Positions 55,978 to 64,000 of a stretch of 64,000 nucleotides of DNA are shown here, in pieces. Location: positions 1,079,171 through 1,143,170 of the forward strand of contig NW_006921534.1 in NCBI RefSeq assembly GCF_000340215.1. The letters are read 5' to 3'. The translations under genes were made by a program, and so were the position numbers. This stretch comes from Pseudocercospora fijiensis CIRAD86 (Eukaryota > Ascomycota > Dothideomycetes > Mycosphaerellales > Mycosphaerellaceae). The notes beneath the pieces were generated by a model. It worked only from the letters and a program-made list of their open reading frames with translations. It ran no database searches and was not told the origin of the DNA. Position 1 is the stretch's first letter, and each line of letters begins with the position of its first letter.

Positions 55978-56762
55978 ATGGCCGCTACTCAGTCAACAAC
56001 TGCAAGCTTAACGTAAGCAGCTCTACACAATAAATAGCTTTCAGCGCTGACAAGATCTATCACAGGCCCGTCGCGCCACCCAGCCCTGCGGGAGGCCAGG
56101 TGTTCAACACCACCGAACTGCTCGAGGGGATCATGCTCAATCTCTCCTTTCTTGACCTCTTCGTAATCCAGCGCACAAATAATAACATCCGCGACACAAG
56201 CCATGGATCGACCAAACTGAAGCAGCGCATGTTCCTCGAGTCGCCACCGGCCGAGAAGCTGAACGGCAAAGTTCTGGTCAACCCGCTGGTGGAACGTCAC
56301 AGCTTCACCCTGTCTCGAATTGTCGCGAAGTACAAGCAATCGGACTTGCAACACCGCTCATGGCACGTCGAGCCGTACAGCCTTCGCGAACCGCAGCGAG
56401 AAGTCCAGAAAAACAACATGTACTTCACATCCCCAGGAGCGCTCCAGACTGGGAACAACAACATCAGAGTAGTAGTGAAGCGTAGCGGATCAGAGAAGTT
56501 AGATGAGAGGAAAGATTTACAGCTACCGCTACCAGTCGTCAAGCATGATAACTACAGCTCGTGGCGTCGCATGCACATAACACTGCCACCGAACGTCATG
56601 TTCTCGACCGACCTTCTTTGGGAGCGAAAGCGGTTCGTCAGTTGCAGAGCGCGGCCCTATCGGCCAACGGTTTATCACCGAGTGCATCTTAACACTCCAA
56701 GACTGGGAGACGTGATCGATGTTCTTGATGGGGACTACAAGCGGTCACCACCAGAGACATGA
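55978..56762 (+). CDS. F-box-like protein, cluster copy 2
   Basis: Model join(55978..56012,56066..56762), 243 residues. The 53-nt intron (GTAAGC...ACAG) keeps the frame, giving MAATQSTTASLTPVAPPS. The motif VFNTTELLEGIMLNLSFLDL then FVIQRTNNNIRDTS replaces the usual CRxF by NNNI, so the F-box is more eroded than in copy 1. KLKQRMFLESP and VLVNPLVERH follow in family order, and YSSWRRMHITLPP is present near residue 178. The C-terminus is LGDVIDVLDGDYKRS. Confidence 0.65.
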
Positions 56763-57051
56763 TGGACGAGCCAGATTTGCTATGCATGCAACATGAGCAT
56801 CAATGGCGTTCGGCATATGAACTGGCTTTCATGCATGACGTGCTGTATCAAGTCGAAGGGCACTTGAAAATGCTGGCCTCTCTCGAATGGCAAGCAGACA
56901 AAGCTCACATGCAAACCCTACAGTGAATCAAGCCCATTTCAAGGTCACATCAACTATTCTTTCTTCTCTTTGCTCGTCCTTACTCACGCACTTTTCTTTC
57001 CTCACTAGCACAACACGGCAGACTCTTCGAAGAAGGCCGAACTCGTGGAAT
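56763..57051. other. Intergenic spacer or N-terminal extension
   Basis: An in-frame ATG at 56887 could extend the next gene by 55 residues. That extension is low in family similarity, so I treat it as spacer. Confidence 0.35.
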
Positions 57052-57879
57052 ATGCCACACTCTATCGCCAGCCGAAGGATGTCGAAGAACTTACATCGCG
57101 CAAGCGCCAAAGTGTTCGCTTCACCGAAACTTTTAGAGCAGATTCTCCTCGAAGTGCCCATGTTCCAACTTTGCCTATTGCAAAGGACATGCATTCAATT
57201 TTACCATGTCATCAAGGATTCTTCAAGTCTGCAACAGGCCATGTTCCTTCTGGTGAAGCCAGATGCATCAAGCAGCCCCTTCGAGTCGAGAGCAATCATC
57301 AACCCTCTGCTGTCCCAGATTATCATCGCACCAAGCGAGGTCTTCGACCAGGCCGATGGCCTCTACTTCAGTCAAGCCTCTCTAACCCACGGCGATGTTC
57401 AAAACAAGACCCTCGACCTCTTCATTTGCTCAGAAACCAAGGCATGGAAACCGTGGTTGCGCCGACTCAGTAGCGCATCACTGGACGTCTCTTGGAAACG
57501 AATGCTGATCTCGCAACCACCGCCATCAAACTTCTCCACCAAGCTCCATGCTCAGCCGCGCTTTTCCAAAGAAAAGAAGAAGAAAGTCGAGGTGAGCTTC
57601 ACAACAACTCATGGCAGGTATCTTGGCAACGGCTGCACTCTAGGCGAGGTGTTCAATAAGCTGGATCAAAGCTATGGGAAGTTTTTGGATAAGTGTAAGA
57701 GAAACAAACAGGTCAATCGAAGGGATCTGAGGATGGGAAGAAAGGGAGCGGGCAAGAATTGGAATTGGACTGCGGATCATGTGGATGTCTTTCCGGGGAC
57801 TGGGAGGGTGAGAGGGAGTGCGGTTATCGATCGAAGTGAGTTTGCGCCGCTCGCGAAGGAGATGTTGAGAATGGATTGA
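57052..57879 (+). CDS. F-box-like protein, cluster copy 3
   Basis: 275 residues from the ATG at 57052 (MPHSIASRRMSKNL); a start at 56887 would give 330. The family order is complete: FASPKLLEQILLEVPMFQLC then LLQRTCIQFYHVI, SLQQAMFLLV, INPLLSQIII, and VSWKRMLISQPPPSNFSTKL. The tail is longer than in the other copies, with CTLGEVFNKLDQSYGKFLDK, a Lys/Arg-rich stretch and a Gly-rich end. Lies about 290 bp downstream of copy 2 on the same strand. Confidence 0.7.
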   Translation: MPHSIASRRMSKNLHRASAKVFASPKLLEQILLEVPMFQLCLLQRTCIQFYHVIKDSSSLQQAMFLLVKPDASSSPFESRAIINPLLSQIIIAPSEVFDQADGLYFSQASLTHGDVQNKTLDLFICSETKAWKPWLRRLSSASLDVSWKRMLISQPPPSNFSTKLHAQPRFSKEKKKKVEVSFTTTHGRYLGNGCTLGEVFNKLDQSYGKFLDKCKRNKQVNRRDLRMGRKGAGKNWNWTADHVDVFPGTGRVRGSAVIDRSEFAPLAKEMLRMD

Positions 57880-58128
57880 TTCGAGGGTGATGAGTCCGAG
57901 CTGCTGAAGCGGCGAGTGTGAGTAGTGAGCGATGAGTATGGATCTCCCACTTTTTCCAAGCTCACATGAAAGGAACGCACGGACACTCGGAAGTTCTTGC
58001 CGTGTCACGCAGCTTGCGTGTAATTGCAACGTCTCTGCATGTCAACTCCGCTTCCATCTATCTGCAACAAATTTCCAGCGACACAAACGTGCGCAGCATC
58101 CGAATCACCCACAGTCACGATTTCTATC
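57880..58128. other. Intergenic spacer
   Basis: Probable promoter of copy 4; nothing else seen. Confidence 0.35.
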
Positions 58129-58874
58129 ATGGCGCCTTTGACAGCGGCATGTGGCGTAGAGAGCGAAGAGTATGAATATGGGCCACGTATCGCCTCTCTG
58201 CCGAACCATGCACTGACTGAGACAGAAATGAGACATCCTCCAAGGCATACCACAAAGTCGTCCACACCACCGAGGTGCTCGAGCAGATCCTGCTGAACCT
58301 GGACTGCATCACTCTGTACGGAATTCAGCGTGTCTGCAGAGCATTCCGAAGCACGAGCCAAGGATCGAAGAAACTCAGGCAAGAAATGTTCTTGGAAGCA
58401 GAAACGGAGCAGAAAGCAGGAGACAGCGGCAAAGCCATCAATATCAATCCGCTCATCGTGCGAGGCGTCCTTACTCCAACGAGAGCTCTTCACGTCGGAG
58501 GCCAGGTCGATGGAATTCAATTCGGCTACTGGGATCGACATGAGGAGGCATATCCTATCCTCATGATGTATCTGGTTTCGGAGGAGTCAAACTGGGATAT
58601 GCGTATGGACCATGTCTCCAATTCCCCAGAAGCATCATGGCGGCGCATGTTCATCTCACAGCCGCCGCGCTCCAACTTCCGTACAGATTTGACGGCGAAT
58701 GCGACATATTGGGCATCTCGCGAGTTGGGACTTCAATTGTGGGAGAGGACTTCTCAGCTGCATCCTGGACGGAGTCTGGGAGCAGTCTTCGCCGTTGTGG
58801 ATAGGGAGTACGAAGAATTTCTGCCTGTCTTGGAAGACATCAGGGACGCGCAGAAGAAGGCCGGAAGTTCTTGA
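58129..58874 (+). CDS. F-box-like protein, cluster copy 4
   Basis: Model join(58129..58169,58226..58874), 229 residues; the donor GTATGA and the acceptor GACAG are the only pair that restores the frame, giving MAPLTAACGVESEENETSSK. The motif HTTEVLEQILLNLDCITLYG then IQRVCRAFRSTS is the best-kept F-box of the four. KKLRQEMFLEAE, ININPLIVRG and ASWRRMFISQPPRSNFRTDL follow. The C-terminus LGAVFAVVDREYEEFL parallels copy 3. Confidence 0.72.
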
Positions 58875-59506
58875 GGTCGAAATCGCTCTTGTGAGCATCG
58901 ATCGAGATGTGCGCGTCGAGAATTCAGGATATCATGCGGTCTCTGGTCACGCCTTTGCTAAGTAGAGAACAAAAGGGTGAAGTCGAAATGATCCGGAGGC
59001 GGTATTGGATGAGCTGCACAGGCAAGATGCGTACATGAGGGCGGCTTGAGAGGGAGGAATGACCTTTACCAATGCTGCAAAACAATTCTCTCCGTCGAAG
59101 ACCAGCTTCACAAGTAGTTATTGGTCCGGGTGGTATGAATTAGGAGCCCTGGGAATGAACAATTGCAATCGCTGAGGCAATGGAACCTGATGGAGCGCGT
59201 GGCAGCAAGGTCCTCGTTTTGAAAATCTTCGTCGACTGACGAGTCTATGAAGGTGCATAAGGAACAGGAGGTGAAGTACATGTACGTTGTAGTAGTTGTA
59301 GTAGGGCGCGACTATTCGAGAATCCAGTCCGGCCACATGGGAATCCATGTGTCCGATCGCGGAGGAGGCCTAAGGCAAATTTGTTAGTTATCGTCGCTCT
59401 ATAATAGCTATATTATTAAGCCCTTCTACGTATTTATAAGCTAAGTATAATGCCGCTATTACCGCCGCTACGCCTATTTAATTAGAGAGTAATATATATA
59501 AATTTT
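58875..59506. other. Intergenic region entering repeat DNA
   Basis: No gene. RIP-like TA-rich sequence starts at about 59380, just upstream of the MITE-like element. Confidence 0.4.
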
Positions 59507-59873
59507 AGTATAGTCTATAATTAATCTAGGATTGCAATCTAGATTAGCTTAGCAATTCAATTTAATCTAATCTGGCTTATTCCTGCTGACTAAGCAATCT
59601 AATTCAATTCAAGCTAGCCCCTTTCTAAAGTAATCTAACTTAATCTAGCCCTTTTTAAAGCAATCTAATTTAATCTAGGGGCTAAAGGGCTAAATTAGGT
59701 AGGCTTAGCAATTCAATCTAATCTAATCTCGCCTAATCCTACTAATTTAGCAATTTAATCTAATTTAATCTAGCCCCTATTAAAGCAATCTAATTTAATC
59801 TAATCTAGGGGTCCTAGCAATCTAATTCAATTTAGGGGGGTCTAGATTAATTGGATTAATTATAGACTATACT
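59507..59873. mobile_element. MITE-like element with perfect 20-bp terminal inverted repeats
   Basis: AGTATAGTCTATAATTAATC at 59507-59526 is the exact reverse complement of 59854-59873, enclosing 367 bp. The interior is made of about eight imperfect copies of an 18-22 bp unit like CAATCTAATTTAATCTAG, separated by short AGCCCCT/AAAGC spacers. There is no coding capacity. A clear target duplication is not seen at the borders. Non-autonomous DNA transposon is the most natural reading; the parent family is unknown. Confidence 0.65.
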
Positions 59874-60260
59874 ATATATAATCCGAAGCGCTTCTAGTTA
59901 TAAAGAATACGTAGTAAGAGGCTACGGCAAGAGCGAGAGCCGTAGCTAGGCAACCTCGGAGGCCTTAAATTATAGGTTAAGTAGATATATAGACCGAAGG
60001 ACTAGCTAGCGTACTAATACTAGGACTCGGAGGGTATCGACCGTTACTAGTAGTATTTAAAGCAATTCCTCTTAAACTTCTAGGAAGATATAGTAGAAAG
60101 CGAGCGGACGTACGAGTAGCGCTATACTAGTAAGTTATTAGTATAAGGCTAGATACGATAGTCTTAATCCCTCTACCTAGTTAGCTAGTAAGCTAGATAG
60201 CACCTTTAGCTGGCAGGAGATCTGTGATCTCTCTAGAACGCATCCCTTGATTGACAGCTC
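59874..60260. mobile_element. RIP-like repeat remnant
   Basis: TA-rich sequence with depleted CpA/TpG runs from the MITE-like element to about 60180-60260. No motifs identify the element; it may be the host repeat into which the MITE inserted. Confidence 0.45.
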
Positions 60261-60726
60261 GCGTGAAGGATTTAGTACATGAAGCAGAAAGACCTATGGC
60301 TCAGTGGTTAGCGCCTACCATGCACACTCGAAGCAGGCGATGGCAACTGGGCTGTGAGCCATTGCTCTGAGTGGACGAGTGGTTTCTGAGATGCCGGGGG
60401 CGATTGTCAATTTTTGCTTTTTTGGCTTCTGGAGCAACTTCGATAACGTATCTATGTATGGCTCGGTGATATAGAATGATACCGCTGCGATCGTGGTGAT
60501 GGGCATAGGAGTCTAGTTCTAGCTTTCGCTTCATTCCGATCAAAGTGTCTCAGACGGACAACAGGACGGAGCGAGTGCGCTGGAAGGTGGTGACTCAGGA
60601 AATCCTGCTCCGCTGTGCCAGCTGCGTCGTTCATCGACTGTGTCCGGGATGGTCAGCAAGTAGAGCGTGTCTACGGTCCGCAAAGTCACAACCTCAGCCA
60701 TATCCAAGTTCCCTCAAAAGCTGCCC
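60261..60726. other. Intergenic region
   Basis: A minus-strand frame (60543-60301, ATG at 60535) begins MKRKLELDSYAHHHDRSG but is short and unsupported. No gene is claimed. Confidence 0.35.
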
Positions 60727-61596
60727 TTAAAGCGCCTCGCCAACGGGACAAAGACACTTCTGCTCAGTCCTGGCAGCCTTCTCATCCGTATCCTCTCCCG
60801 CGATCTCTATCTCCTCGCTCCCCAACACTCGACATTCCGGGCAAAGCCACAGATTGCCAACATCATCCAGCATCTCCACCAGACCATCCTTCTCGGTCTG
60901 CAAGCCTACGCACCAGCGATGCCAAGTCCCAACCCTACACCTCTCGTTATCGCAGGTGATAGCGCCTCCCATGATCAGCTTCTTGCAGCGACAGTAGAGG
61001 CCACCTTTCTGCCAAGGCTCGTACTCCGCGGCTTTGTACACCAGGTGATCGGGAGGAGTCACTTGTAGACCGATTGCGCGCAGCTCGGAGATTGTGCGGA
61101 ATTTGAGGATGAATGTCTTGGACGCAGCTTGCTCGGAGTCTTTGTTATCGATGAGTGCAAGGAAGGGTGGTTTGATTCCGTCCTCTGATGGTTCGTACCA
61201 GAGGCTCCACTCTTCAGTCCTCCGCAGTTGGCTGATACAAACTGTAACATCTCTCGGCAAGACGAACTTGTGATCGCCCTCATCTTTGAAACTTGATGGT
61301 GTCTCCAGTCCTGCCGGGACTGTATGACTTCCCAGGGTGATGTCAAGCGGCTGAAGAGTGTCGATGCTGGCAGGGCGCTCTGCTGTGATCTGCTCGTCTC
61401 TTGAGACTTGGATGAGGAGGGCATCGCATCCGATATCAGCAGGACGCGTGCAGAGCACTCGGATCGCGAACGGTGCTTTCGAGTCGAGCGGCATCTGGAT
61501 GTATTCTGAACGCGCAGTGGCTGATGTATGTTTTGGGTCTGGAAAGCCGGTGTGTGCATGGTTGTCGCAGAGGACTTCGACGGACAACGTATCCAT
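60727..61596 (-). CDS. PHD-finger-like protein
   Basis: 289 residues from the ATG at 61596 (MDTLSVEVLCDNHAH). The first 200 residues form a beta-rich region without a named domain (CISQLRRTEEWSLWYEPSED). A C4HC3 PHD-type zinc finger is at about 204-256: CRCKKLIMGGAITCDNERC, then GTWHRWC and NLWLCPECR. The C-terminus is acidic. PHD fingers read histone tails, so a chromatin role is likely; the aromatic cage cannot be judged. The frame extends upstream past 61596 only with non-ATG codons. Confidence 0.75.
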   Translation of the reverse strand: MDTLSVEVLCDNHAHTGFPDPKHTSATARSEYIQMPLDSKAPFAIRVLCTRPADIGCDALLIQVSRDEQITAERPASIDTLQPLDITLGSHTVPAGLETPSSFKDEGDHKFVLPRDVTVCISQLRRTEEWSLWYEPSEDGIKPPFLALIDNKDSEQAASKTFILKFRTISELRAIGLQVTPPDHLVYKAAEYEPWQKGGLYCRCKKLIMGGAITCDNERCRVGTWHRWCVGLQTEKDGLVEMLDDVGNLWLCPECRVLGSEEIEIAGEDTDEKAARTEQKCLCPVGEAL

Positions 61597-61817
61597 GGTA
61601 TCTATTCTATAGCGTGCGCGACACTGGAGATCTTCATAACGAAGAATTGGAGTGTAGGTGCGAGAGCTTGGCTTTTTTTGTATTTGCCCGCGGTCCACAA
61701 AATAGTCTAGAGAGGACGAGCGGCTTCCGCACGGATCGCGGAGTGGACTTTGAAGGGCTGCACATGCTTATGACGGCGAATGTTTGCTATACGCCGAATG
61801 GCCTGTGCGTGCGCTGA

Positions 61818-63995
61818 TCAAACAAAGTCGAACGTGTCTCCAGCCCCAGCTAGCATGCTCTTCACCCTCTCGCTGCCCACAACTCGTTCGAGGCGCAGGC
61901 CATCCCATTTGCTGAAAATCGCTCGGACGTTCGCTTCGGCAGCCTCGATTTTCCCTTCGCTGATGCTTGTGCCTAGGTAACCCTCGACCAGCTCCTGGTA
62001 AAATATGGGGTTGTCCGGCATGCCATACATGATCACCCGCTTCACGTCTCTGATCTTAAGCCGGAAGAAATGATGTGCTCGCTGCGTGTATAGCAGTATG
62101 CTGTGCTTTCCATTTGAGAAGCGAGATCTTGCTCGTCGCTGGTCTGAAACCTCGCTGTAATCGTGTATGGTGCCGAAGGATGTTTCTTCCGTAAGCGTAG
62201 AGCCGGCGAAGAAATTGCGTATGCGCAAGAAGTCGAAGTAGGAAGGAATGAATATTAGTGTCCCTTGCGCACCGGTGCGAAGAAGCCTGGGCAGAATGGC
62301 AGTGGTAAAGTATTTGAATCTCGCTTCAGGATCATCTCCTGGAGATGAGGAGTCGAAGCGAGAGAAGGTCTGCTTAATACCCAGGCCGGAGGCTTCCGTG
62401 ATTGCACCTGCGTACATAGGTGTAAGCTTGACCTTGCCTGCGACATTCAGCATGTGCGCGCTCCACAATCTATTCATCTCTGGAGTAATATAGGCCGAAA
62501 ATAGAATGGTTTGCCGCAGGTGCTTGGCATGCCCATCGAGATACCAAGGGCGGACACGAGAAAAGTCGCAGTCATGAGCTTGCCTCAGCTCTAGGTTGAG
62601 GTGGTTGAACACCACTTGCAAGTTATCCCAGTTCTGCATATACATCCCATCTGCTTGATCTGCTATCAAGATTTCGATCGATGATAGAAAATCATGATCT
62701 TGCTTCTTTTTGTCTTCATTTTCGATGATCCTTCGCAGTCCCAGTGGTGAAGCGAGAATGATGTCGCTGTTATAGAAGCCCGAGTAGAATTTAAGAGTCT
62801 TTCTTGTGAATTTGAGCGCCGTGAGGAAGCTGTTGTCGTTGTTGCCACCAAATAGCTCGCGATAGTCTTCAGGCATCGTCTGACGGTCATCCAAAGGATC
62901 TCTGAACGCATCATCAAACCGCTTTCTATGCTCTTGTTGTTCTGGCTTGAAGACTTCGACAATAGCATCTGCGTAGTTTGCAGCCATTTGGCGCGTTTCG
63001 GTGAGGATGAGGATTTTCGGTCGCACGAATCCCTGGTCCTGGGCATTGACTTCAGCGGAGTCGGCATGACTGAGTCGCTCATTGTTCTTGAGCACTCTAT
63101 CGCGTCCCTTGAGGACATGATTTACAGCATGGAGGGCCGAAAGATTCCGGAGCGATGGTGCATTCTGTGGCGTGCGACCACTCGCGAGGACATCCTGATA
63201 CGCAAAGACATACGGAGCCAAGGTTTGCGCCGCCTCGCTCTCGAAGTCGGAATGGGATATGTTCTTGGCAAGGCGCTCTTTCAGATGAAGTTTCTTGGGT
63301 CCAGACAGTTTGGGTCTGAGAAGGGATCGCTCTTTCGCGGCTTCCGGGACAGAGATGACTAGATTCGTCTGCCTACCCACTGCCTGCTTCTCATTGCTCC
63401 ACTTGCCCCCTTGTATGGATGCGAGACGTCGCGATAGTTCACCGTCGTCTGGATTCGCAAAATGCAGTTCGTATGGATCGTCCTGGCCGTCGTCATCGTT
63501 GGAGTCAGGAGCGGCTTCCTCATCATCGCTCTCGTCGTCTCCTAAGCTGTCCTGCTCAGATTGTTCGTTCTCGACTATCTCTTCATCCGATTGAAGTTCA
63601 TCGACGTTCTGTACCTCATTCCGATCTTCCTGGACATGCTCAATCTTTCGCCGCTTCGCCTTCCGCTCACCAGTCTCTTCCGGTTTGTGGAAGGACTGCA
63701 GAAGAGCATTGTACGCCTTCACAGTCGGCTTGACCACTTCCACTTGTTCATCTTCATCATCGAGTTCCTCTTGCTCAGACTCCGACTCGTCTTGGGCAAC
63801 TTGCGGCTGTTCATCATCTGATTCCACTTCTCTCACGCGCTGACTATCAAACTTGCGATACCCATTCTTCGTCTTGATACCGCTTCTGGCGAGCTTGCCA
63901 CTGTTCTGCGCACCGCCCCTGCTTCCACCTCTTGCGCCGCGACCTCCTCTGCTTCCGCCCCTGCCTCGTCCTCCGCGACCGCGAAACGGAGCCAT
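61818..63995 (-). CDS. UTP25: UTP25, small-subunit processome protein
   Basis: Intronless, 725 residues; ATG at 63995, only 5 bp from the window end, so the promoter is outside. UTP25 (DEF/DUF1253 family) is a nucleolar helicase-like protein needed for 18S rRNA maturation, binding U3 snoRNP and SAS10. The start is an RGG-rich basic tract (GRGGRGRGGSRGG) followed by acidic runs (about 55-190). The conserved region contains RPKILILTETRQMA, SGFYNSDIILASPLGLRRII, ILIADQADGMYMQNWDNL (in place of a DEAD box), and SYFDFLRIRNFFAGSTLTEE. The end has RVIMYGMPDNPIFYQELVEG. As in the family, the Walker motifs are degenerate. Confidence 0.93.
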   Translation of the reverse strand: MAPFRGRGGRGRGGSRGGRGARGGSRGGAQNSGKLARSGIKTKNGYRKFDSQRVREVESDDEQPQVAQDESESEQEELDDEDEQVEVVKPTVKAYNALLQSFHKPEETGERKAKRRKIEHVQEDRNEVQNVDELQSDEEIVENEQSEQDSLGDDESDDEEAAPDSNDDDGQDDPYELHFANPDDGELSRRLASIQGGKWSNEKQAVGRQTNLVISVPEAAKERSLLRPKLSGPKKLHLKERLAKNISHSDFESEAAQTLAPYVFAYQDVLASGRTPQNAPSLRNLSALHAVNHVLKGRDRVLKNNERLSHADSAEVNAQDQGFVRPKILILTETRQMAANYADAIVEVFKPEQQEHRKRFDDAFRDPLDDRQTMPEDYRELFGGNNDNSFLTALKFTRKTLKFYSGFYNSDIILASPLGLRRIIENEDKKKQDHDFLSSIEILIADQADGMYMQNWDNLQVVFNHLNLELRQAHDCDFSRVRPWYLDGHAKHLRQTILFSAYITPEMNRLWSAHMLNVAGKVKLTPMYAGAITEASGLGIKQTFSRFDSSSPGDDPEARFKYFTTAILPRLLRTGAQGTLIFIPSYFDFLRIRNFFAGSTLTEETSFGTIHDYSEVSDQRRARSRFSNGKHSILLYTQRAHHFFRLKIRDVKRVIMYGMPDNPIFYQELVEGYLGTSISEGKIEAAEANVRAIFSKWDGLRLERVVGSERVKSMLAGAGDTFDFV

Positions 63996-64000
63996 TATAG

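Noticed and set aside
56887..57051. 55-residue N-terminal extension of F-box-like copy 3
   Set aside because: An ATG exists but the other copies start close to the F-box motif and the extension looks non-coding. Kept as a possibility only.
60293..60350. tRNA or SINE A-box (TGGCTCAGTGGTTAGCG)
   Set aside because: The A-box fits, but no B-box or T-arm occurs at the right distance and the anticodon stem does not pair.
1..64000. CRISPR arrays, bacterial operons, rRNA genes
   Set aside because: No regularly spaced repeats with unique spacers, no rRNA-like sequence and the genes are spliced eukaryotic genes.

Overview
This window looks like nuclear DNA from a filamentous ascomycete, most likely a Dothideomycete. 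The genes have short (about 50-80 nt) GT-AG introns. The recognisable products include a CYS3/MetR-type bZIP, ECM33, an ANP1-type mannosyltransferase, MPP10 and UTP25. Several F-box-like multigene-family members are present, and the transposons carry RIP-like C-to-T decay at CpA. No database search was possible, so the lineage is an inference.

Layout. 1-8.1 kb holds a weak secreted-protein candidate, the bZIP factor, a truncated 2OG-Fe(II) oxygenase-like gene overlapping an antisense hypothetical gene, and an intradiol dioxygenase broken by a frameshift and a stop. 8.4-15.95 kb is a nested transposon island: a Tad1-like LINE on the minus strand, with its own target-site duplication, sits inside an older LTR-type element. 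16.0-27.0 kb has an HSP70-like gene divergent from an unknown gene, a 63-bp tandem-repeat array, a RecQ-family helicase, a decayed and an intact member of an F-box-like/SAP-like family, and a short secreted-protein candidate. 27.05-33.44 kb is a second island with a hAT element (minus) and a PIF/Harbinger-like element (plus). 33.5-64 kb is mostly ordinary: a possible Cys-rich small protein, ECM33, a possible bHLH-like protein, an ANP1-type glycosyltransferase, MPP10, an amidohydrolase, a four-TM protein, an aldo-keto reductase, a conserved hypothetical gene, four tandem F-box-like paralogues (54.9-58.9 kb), a MITE-like element, a PHD-finger gene and UTP25.

The housekeeping genes form no single pathway. 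ECM33 and ANP1 both serve the cell wall or mannoprotein glycosylation. MPP10 and UTP25 both belong to the small-subunit processome. The accessory material (F-box-like paralogues, broken enzymes, secreted candidates) clusters near the repeat islands. The points most worth checking are the strand-asymmetric RIP in the nested LINE, the divergent tandem F-box array, the shared N-terminal domain of two otherwise unrelated genes, the loss of an iron ligand in the oxygenase-like gene, and a 367-bp MITE-like element with perfect 20-bp inverted termini.
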